DNA of 10,153 bases from Spirochaetaceae bacterium (GTDB lineage Bacteria; Spirochaetota; Spirochaetia; Treponematales; Breznakiellaceae): assembly GCA_031279895.1 (NCBI GenBank), contig JAITHR010000130.1, forward strand, positions 1-10,153, read 5' to 3'. The notes under the pieces are model-generated. The model was not told where the DNA came from. It saw only the letters and a program-made list of their open reading frames with translations, and did no database searches. The position numbers and the translations under genes were made by a program. How positions within the stretch are numbered: position 1 is the first letter of the stretch; the number at the start of each line of letters is the position of its first letter. Of the stretch, positions 6,417 to 10,153 are shown one piece after another.

Positions 6417-6581
6417 TTACCCGCGGGCCGCGGCGTCGGACGCGCCGCCGGGTACGTCTTGAAAGAATCCCCGCGGGACCGGTGGTTTTCCATTGATTTG
6501 CGCGGCAAATCCGAATCCGACACGCCGCGCCGCACAGATGAACCGCTGTGCCGGCGGCTTTAGGTTAAGGCTATCCGCCAT
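6417..6581 (-). CDS. 54-codon leader ORF upstream of the PHP gene
   Basis: ATG at 6581 is preceded by the best Shine-Dalgarno in the window (GGAGG at 6588-6592, six bases away) and lies about 25 bases after the predicted transcription start. The product begins MADSLNLKPPAQRF and is rich in Ala, Gly, Pro and Arg, with no family I recognise. Its TAA (6417-6419) is ten bases before the PHP ATG and in a different frame. It could be a translated leader peptide controlling the operon, a small protein, or the original N-terminus of the PHP protein separated by a frameshift. The signals are seen; the role is not known. Confidence 0.5.
   Translation of the reverse strand: MADSLNLKPPAQRFICAARRVGFGFAAQINGKPPVPRGFFQDVPGGASDAAARG
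6495..6511 (-). promoter_or_regulatory. Hairpin inside the operon leader
   Basis: GATTTGC-CGC-GCAAATC on the minus strand (transcript sense) is a perfect 7-bp stem with a 3-nt loop, within the leader ORF and about 90 bases before the PHP start. It could influence ribosome or polymerase passage. No run of Ts follows, so it is not an obvious terminator. Confidence 0.35.
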
Positions 6582-6611
6582 AGTATTCCTCCAAACAGCT
6601 AGATACCAATA

Positions 6612-6640
6612 ACTATACCTGCGCCCCCCTTTAAAGTAAA
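6612..6640 (-). promoter_or_regulatory. Sigma70-type promoter of the PHP/SDR operon
   Basis: Minus-strand -35 TTTACT (6635-6640), a spacer of exactly 17 bp and -10 TATAGT (6612-6617). The start of transcription is expected at about 6604-6606, giving a leader of about 25 bases before the leader ORF and about 200 bases before the PHP ATG. The spacer contains a G6 run. Repeats begin just upstream, so the promoter sits at the edge of the repeat field. Confidence 0.65.
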
Positions 6641-6981
6641 CCGCCCGCCGGCAGCCTCCGGCTGTTTCAGCACTGTTGTTTCTTAATGGTGCAACACCTT
6701 GTCCGGTTACTTCACTGTTTGCTATTTAGGCGCGGCTACGCTTCGCGCAACGGCGGGCGGCTTGGGAGCCGTGCGTTGTTGTGCGCGGTAGCCTCCGGCT
6801 GTTCTATAAGCTTCCTGCGGGCCGCGGCAAAGCAGTCAACGCCCGCTTAGGGGCGCGGCGCATGACGCTTATGGAACAGCCGGAGGCTGCGTCGGAGACG
6901 GGCGGTAACTCATTTTGTAATCTACACTTACGAAGCCTTATGCGCCGCGGTCCCGGCGTTTACACCGGTATTTCCGTCACA
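6641..6981. repeat. Mixed repeat modules and leader of the second 21-bp array
   Basis: Bases 6652-6664 are the hairpin CAGCCTCCGGCTG, followed by an inverted module A (tttcttaatggtgcaacaccttgtcc, split across 6678-6703) and an inverted module B ending (gcggctacgcttcgcgcaac). A partial hairpin lies at 6790-6800. The motif ggcgcggcgcatgacgctt (6852-6870) precedes hairpin CAGCCGGAGGCTG (6877-6889). Bases 6904-6970 match the start of the window. No credible gene is present. Confidence 0.65.
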
Positions 6982-7170
6982 GAAATTCGAATTTCCAAAG
7001 CAGAAATCCGGATTACCGTGACAGAATTCCGAATTTCCAGGACGGAATTCCGGGGTTCCGTGACGGAATTCCCGCACCCTAAAACAGGGAGCGGCGTGTC
7101 CGAAACGGAACCCCCGCTTCCCAAGGCAAAACCCCCTGTCCCCAAGGCGGAACCCCCTCCCGCCAACACG
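6982..7170. repeat. 21-bp-period degenerate array, copy 2
   Basis: Nine consecutive units of exactly 21 bp, starting at 6982 and every 21 bases to 7150. Order and drift mirror copy 1: AT-richer units (GAAATCCGGATTACC, GAATTCCGAATTTCC) come first, then a unit beginning gaattcccgc and ending ctaaaaca, then C-rich units (GAACCCCCGCTTCCC, then one ending CCCGCCAACACG). The shared order of distinct units shows duplication of the block rather than separate expansion. It is open in several frames, but no gene signals are seen. Confidence 0.85.
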
Positions 7171-7361
7171 CAGGTTTGCACCCGCAGAGCGGGGAGCTGT
7201 GTGTCTTAAGCTGTGTGGCGCTCCGCGGGAAGCTTATGAAGCCGTCGGAGACGGCGCGAAGCGTAGCCGCGACTGGGCTGTGCAAGCCCGCTCACCGGAC
7301 AGGGTGTTGCACCATTAAGAAACAACAGTGCTGTGCCACCCGCCGCCGGCGGGGTGTTGCA
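7171..7361. repeat. Repeat modules downstream of the EIIA gene
   Basis: After the array border (ggtttgcacccgcag) come hairpin CCGTCGGAGACGG (7242-7254), the module B end (gcgcgaagcgtagccgcg), a module A (tgcaagcccgctcaccgg, then acagggtgttgcaccat) and a further hairpin, CCCGCC-GCC-GGCGGG (7339-7353), inserted between two partial module A copies. The EIIA stop at 7362-7364 lies in the following module. No gene is seen. Confidence 0.65.
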
Positions 7362-7889
7362 CTACTCGGAAATAACAGGCGGCCATGCTGAAGCCGTCGG
7401 AGACGGTGAAACAGCCGGAGGCTGTTCGTAGTCCTGTACGGCCAGGATAATCTCTTGCGCCGGCGGGCGCCTCCGTAGAAGGCGCTGAAAGGAGTCTTTC
7501 TGGCAAAAGAAATAGAGGTGCGAAAGGGTGCGGAGGTGTTCCCGTGCGGAAGAGGAAACGATAAGAAACAAGGTATGGACCGGCTCCCTGTCCAGAGCGT
7601 ACCAATCCACCGGAGGCTCAAGGAAGCCGACCGCCACGAACTGATCGCGCTGCGCGGCGGCGAGGGGCGAGCGCGGGTGGGGCAGGGCGATGCCGTGTCC
7701 CGCGCCGGTGGGCATGAGGTCCTCGCGCTCCAGCACCGCGGTAATAAGGCCGGCGCGGTCCATTCCCTCCGGTACGTCTATGGCGGAGACGAAACTGCGT
7801 ACCGCCTCCCGCACCGTGGCGGCCCGCACGAGCCGCGCCGCGCCTCCGCGCTCGATAAGCCGGCTCAGTGGGGCGGCGCGCTCATTCAT
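7362..7889 (-). CDS. PtsN-like PTS EIIA (fructose/nitrogen family) with repeat-encoded tail
   Basis: Encodes 175 residues. The ATG at 7889 overlaps the upstream gene's stop by 8 bp. The fold signature is clear: LMPTGAGHGIALPHPR (58-73), with H71 the expected phosphorylated histidine; then AVGFLEPPVDWYALDREPV (86-104) and LFLIVSSSAREHLRTLSHL (107-125), both aligning with PtsN-type EIIA. Such proteins accept phosphate from NPr or HPr and, as stand-alone EIIA, usually regulate other proteins instead of carrying sugar. No EIIB or EIIC is nearby, so a regulatory role is likely. The natural end is about VQDYE (155). Residues 156-175 come from the repeat, beginning with the hairpin CAGCCTCCGGCTG and ending at a TAG within the repeat. 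The frame is open far upstream but that part is antisense-like shadow within the neighbouring gene. Confidence 0.85.
   Translation of the reverse strand: MNERAAPLSRLIERGGAARLVRAATVREAVRSFVSAIDVPEGMDRAGLITAVLEREDLMPTGAGHGIALPHPRSPLAAAQRDQFVAVGFLEPPVDWYALDREPVHTLFLIVSSSAREHLRTLSHLYFFCQKDSFQRLLRRRPPAQEIILAVQDYEQPPAVSPSPTASAWPPVISE
7365..7424. repeat. Module A copy forming the 3' end of the EIIA gene
   Basis: Contains aataacaggcggccatgctg, then hairpin CCGTCGGAGACGG (7394-7406) and hairpin CAGCCGGAGGCTG (7412-7424). On the minus strand this segment is translated as the last 20 residues of the EIIA protein. Two different hairpin variants stand side by side here. Confidence 0.75.
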
Positions 7890-9981
7890 CCTGTTCCGCC
7901 TCCTCGCCGAGTCCCTTGTCCTGACTTTCGAGAAAGTCTTTGAGGCGCCGGTTGCACCCGTCAAGGTCAAACAGCTCCGCGTTGAAGGACGCGCCCAAAA
8001 CCTTCCGCGCCTCCTGCTGCTCCAGAGGGGTCCCGCGCTCAAGGAAAGAAAGGTAGCGCCGGAGCGCCACGGGCCCGTCAATGTTTTCGGGAGGCGCGGC
8101 GCCCGCGCCGGCAAGACAGCAGACCGGCGTATCCCTGTCAAGCTCAAGGCGCGCAAGGAGGATGAGCTTGAGGGACCATACCGCGCCGTACTCATAGGAA
8201 AGCTCGCCAACCCCCTGCATCCCCAAATCACTAAGGGGAAGGCGCGTAGTAAGGTCCCGTTCGGTTTTGGTGGTCCCCTCCGGCTTGTTCCTGAACTTGG
8301 AAATGGAGATAACCACCTCGCGTTTCGGCTTTTCTTTGGTATGCAGGGGGATGTCCGCGGAAAAGCGGAAACCGGCGGCGCCGCTCCAGCCGAAAGTCCG
8401 CTGGATAATCCTGTGGAGTTTTTCAAGCCGGCAGGTCTCGGGGACCACCACGCGCCGCCATATATCGGTCCCGCCGATGCTTATCTGCACAATCCGCCCC
8501 TGTTCCGCCGCGTCGGAGCGGGGCTTCACGATCGAAAGGTTGTTCCGCCTGAAGGCGTCGATAGCCTCGTTTATCATCTCCTTTATGTCTTCATAGGTAT
8601 CGATCATGCTGTCCACCGAATTATCGAGGATTTCGAGGTCATGCTCCGGCATGACTTCGTTGGTATCGAGGTCTTCAAGCACGTTGGCCGCGTGGTTCTG
8701 TATCTGCGAAAGGATGATAAACGTATGCTTGGGGAGCCAGGACGAATCGAGACTCCCCTGCCGGAGGCGGGCCGTAAGGTCAATAACCGCCGTGTGCAGT
8801 TCCCCGATACGCTGGCGCACGGGCCCCATACGCTTGTCCGAAAAGTCGGTATACTCTTCCTGAATCTGGGTAAGTGCCTTGGCGATGTAGGCCGCGAGGA
8901 ACTCCCATTCCGCATCGCTTATATCAATCGAATGCGGCACGACCCGCTCGATAATCGGCGAGAAATCAGCGTCCCGCCGAAACAGCGCGTCCCGTATGTA
9001 GGCGTTGACCACAAACTCCGAAATCGGGATTTTCTTTTTAAGAAGAATGTCTTCCACCATGGTCCGGTCAGGGATGACGCTGCTTTTCTCAATCTCCCGA
9101 CGGTCGGGTATCTCTTTTCCCGCGTACCAGAAACGGGTTTCAATGCCGTAGGAGGCCGTTTCAATCCGGTCGGTCTTCCGGTAGAGCAGCTCTTCAAGCG
9201 CGTAGGCCGGCGTGAGGCGCATCCTCTCCCCGCCGTACCAGTAGGCGTAGGTTATCTGCTCGTCCGTGGACCCTCCGGGACCCAGGCGCTCGAAGGACTC
9301 GGAAAACCCGCGCTCCGCGGTGTCCGCCCATTCTTGCAGGGCTTCCGCGGGCCACTCTTCCTGCGCGACCCTTTCAATGAGAAAGTGTCCGTCTTTCCAA
9401 TCAATAATGCTCACCCTGAACCGGTCCCCGGGCACAAACCCGCTTTTCCGGTACACCTCCCGCATATCGAGGGTTTGTATCGAAACCTCCGGCGGGTCCT
9501 CGTAGGGGTCGTCGTTAAACGCCGCCTCGTTTTCCGGGTTGTCCCGGACGATGTACTGCGGGGCGTACTCTTCCCCGTACAGGGTATAGTAGGGGTAAAA
9601 CTCCTCCGGCGCACCCTCCATGCGCGTAGCTCCGATACACATATCGTCCCAGAAAAAAAGATAATCCTTGGGGAGGAGCATAGGATTTGCAAAGGGGAGG
9701 CACCGGTGTCCCGGAATGAGAATACCGTTAAGGAGTTCAAGGCGCGAGGGGGTTACGGCAAAGACCGCGTTTTGGAAACAGCCGCGTCTGGTAAGCCATT
9801 TTCTCCCTTCCATCTGAAAGGCGATGTTGCGGTACTCAAGCAGCGTCGCGATCTCGGCGGCCAGGCGTCCCGTTCTGGAACCGGACTGTTTACGGATATA
9901 CGTGGCCGCATCTTCCGGCGTAAAAGGTTCGATGCGGCTTTCAAGAAATTCATAGAGCGCGTCTTCCTGATTTGTTGTCAT
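7882..9981 (-). CDS. Large protein with C-terminal pRiA4b ORF-3-like domain
   Basis: Encodes 699 residues from ATG 9981. Residues about 495-685 resemble the plasmid pRiA4b ORF-3-like domain (PF07929): VQISIGGTDIWRRVVVP (498-514), LEKLHRIIQRTFGW (520-533), LSYEYGAVWSLKL (594-606, where the family usually has YDFGDxW), CCLAGAGAAPPENIDG (621-636) and a closing FDLDGCNRRL (671-680). The function of that domain is not established. Residues 1-70 look helical, possibly winged-helix (RLAAEIATLLEYRNI), and the middle is acidic and largely helical with no family I recognise. There are no membrane segments. An in-frame TTG at 10053 would add 24 residues, the first of them repeat-encoded, and is less likely. 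The stop overlaps the EIIA start, so the two are probably made together. Confidence 0.85.
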   Translation of the reverse strand: MTTNQEDALYEFLESRIEPFTPEDAATYIRKQSGSRTGRLAAEIATLLEYRNIAFQMEGRKWLTRRGCFQNAVFAVTPSRLELLNGILIPGHRCLPFANPMLLPKDYLFFWDDMCIGATRMEGAPEEFYPYYTLYGEEYAPQYIVRDNPENEAAFNDDPYEDPPEVSIQTLDMREVYRKSGFVPGDRFRVSIIDWKDGHFLIERVAQEEWPAEALQEWADTAERGFSESFERLGPGGSTDEQITYAYWYGGERMRLTPAYALEELLYRKTDRIETASYGIETRFWYAGKEIPDRREIEKSSVIPDRTMVEDILLKKKIPISEFVVNAYIRDALFRRDADFSPIIERVVPHSIDISDAEWEFLAAYIAKALTQIQEEYTDFSDKRMGPVRQRIGELHTAVIDLTARLRQGSLDSSWLPKHTFIILSQIQNHAANVLEDLDTNEVMPEHDLEILDNSVDSMIDTYEDIKEMINEAIDAFRRNNLSIVKPRSDAAEQGRIVQISIGGTDIWRRVVVPETCRLEKLHRIIQRTFGWSGAAGFRFSADIPLHTKEKPKREVVISISKFRNKPEGTTKTERDLTTRLPLSDLGMQGVGELSYEYGAVWSLKLILLARLELDRDTPVCCLAGAGAAPPENIDGPVALRRYLSFLERGTPLEQQEARKVLGASFNAELFDLDGCNRRLKDFLESQDKGLGEEAEQDE

Positions 9982-9991
9982 GGGTATTTTC

Positions 9992-10020
9992 ACTATGCCC
10001 CGAACCGCGGAATAATGCAA
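9992..10020 (-). promoter_or_regulatory. Weak candidate promoter before the large pRiA4b-domain gene
   Basis: TTGCAT (10015-10020), a 17-bp spacer and CATAGT (9992-9997) on the minus strand, ten bases before ATG 9981. It would leave a leader of about four bases, which fits the lack of a Shine-Dalgarno sequence. The -35 match is poor, so this is tentative. Confidence 0.25.
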
Positions 10021-10034
10021 CCCCAGCCTCCGCG

Positions 10035-10153
10035 CAGCCTCCGGCTGTTCCAAACAAGGCCTCCGCAGCCTCCGGCCCGTCTCCGACGGTTTTAAACAGG
10101 GCCGCCTGTTGTTTCAAAGTAGTGCAACACCTTGTCCAGTGAGCGGGCTTGTA
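10035..10153. repeat. Repeat modules at the right edge of the window
   Basis: Hairpin CAGCCTCCGGCTG (10035-10047), a degenerate partial hairpin at about 10064-10076, hairpin CCGTCTCCGACGG (10077-10089), then an inverted module A (cgcctgttgtttcaaagtag, then tgcaacaccttgtccagtg) running off the edge. The orientation is opposite to the array at 551-823. It lies upstream of the large minus-strand gene and may also be the 3' flank of a gene outside the window. Confidence 0.75.

Noticed and set aside
5231..6496. A 421-codon open frame on the plus strand
   Set aside because: Antisense shadow of the PHP gene; Arg/Gly-rich product with no motif, and no ribosome binding site or promoter.
6781..7209. 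A 142-codon open frame on the plus strand over the second array
   Set aside because: It begins in module and hairpin sequence and continues through the array, with no ribosome binding site; composed wholly of repeat.
7890..8426. Upstream extension of the EIIA frame by 179 codons
   Set aside because: It overlaps the end of the pRiA4b-domain gene in another frame and encodes a Ser/Arg/Pro-rich shadow; the EIIA family begins at about the ATG at 7889.
7690..10095. An 801-codon open frame on the plus strand
   Set aside because: It lies antisense to the large pRiA4b-domain gene and the EIIA gene, which show family motifs. The product has no recognisable domain, is rich in Arg, Pro and Gly, and is explained by high GC in third codon positions.

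Overview
The window reads as a piece of a GC-rich bacterial chromosome, most likely a Treponema-like spirochaete. The grounds are modest: a short lipoprotein signal with a loose lipobox, an exported family I associate with treponemes, a large protein ending in a pRiA4b ORF-3-like domain, and many degenerate intergenic repeats. The genus is an inference. No rRNA, tRNA, transposase, phage gene or CRISPR array was seen.

Layout. Bases 1-1018 hold no convincing gene. They contain a 21-bp-period array (96-271, with a second divergent set at 320-403), an approximately 90-bp module seen twice, and a 91-bp tandem array (551-823). A DUF3261-like lipoprotein gene (905-1582, minus) runs its 3' end into this repeat field. 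Its start codon overlaps, back to back, that of an Sfp-type phosphopantetheinyl transferase gene (1581-2219, plus). That gene is coupled by an ATGA overlap to a gene for an exported protein with an NCSGF cysteine motif (2216-3622, plus). A repeat island (3623-3811) separates these from a minus-strand operon. The operon has a well-formed sigma70-type promoter (6612-6640), a 54-codon leader ORF with a strong ribosome binding site, a PHP-domain phosphoesterase-like gene (5057-6406) and a SrlD-like sugar-phosphate dehydrogenase gene with an unusual N-terminal extension (3812-5047). A second repeat field (6641-7361) contains a paralogue of the 21-bp array. The last transcription unit (7362-9981, minus) has a 699-residue protein with a C-terminal pRiA4b ORF-3-like domain, overlapping by 8 bp a PtsN-like PTS EIIA gene. 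The window closes in another repeat copy.

How the genes may work together. The lipoprotein and the phosphopantetheinyl transferase are a pair also found in aryl-polyene-type lipid gene clusters, so these three genes may serve an envelope lipid or polyketide-like pathway whose synthases lie elsewhere (inference). The PHP protein and the dehydrogenase look like a two-step sugar-phosphate unit. The EIIA protein is probably regulatory and tied to the unknown function of its large partner.

The most unusual signal is the repeat family. It is built around a 13-nt hairpin whose two arms change together (CAGCC/GGCTG, CCGTC/GACGG, CCGCC/GGCGG) around a constant TCC or GGA loop. It sits at every transcription-unit 3' end in the window. 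In two unrelated genes it is read in the same frame, giving both proteins a related C-terminal tail.
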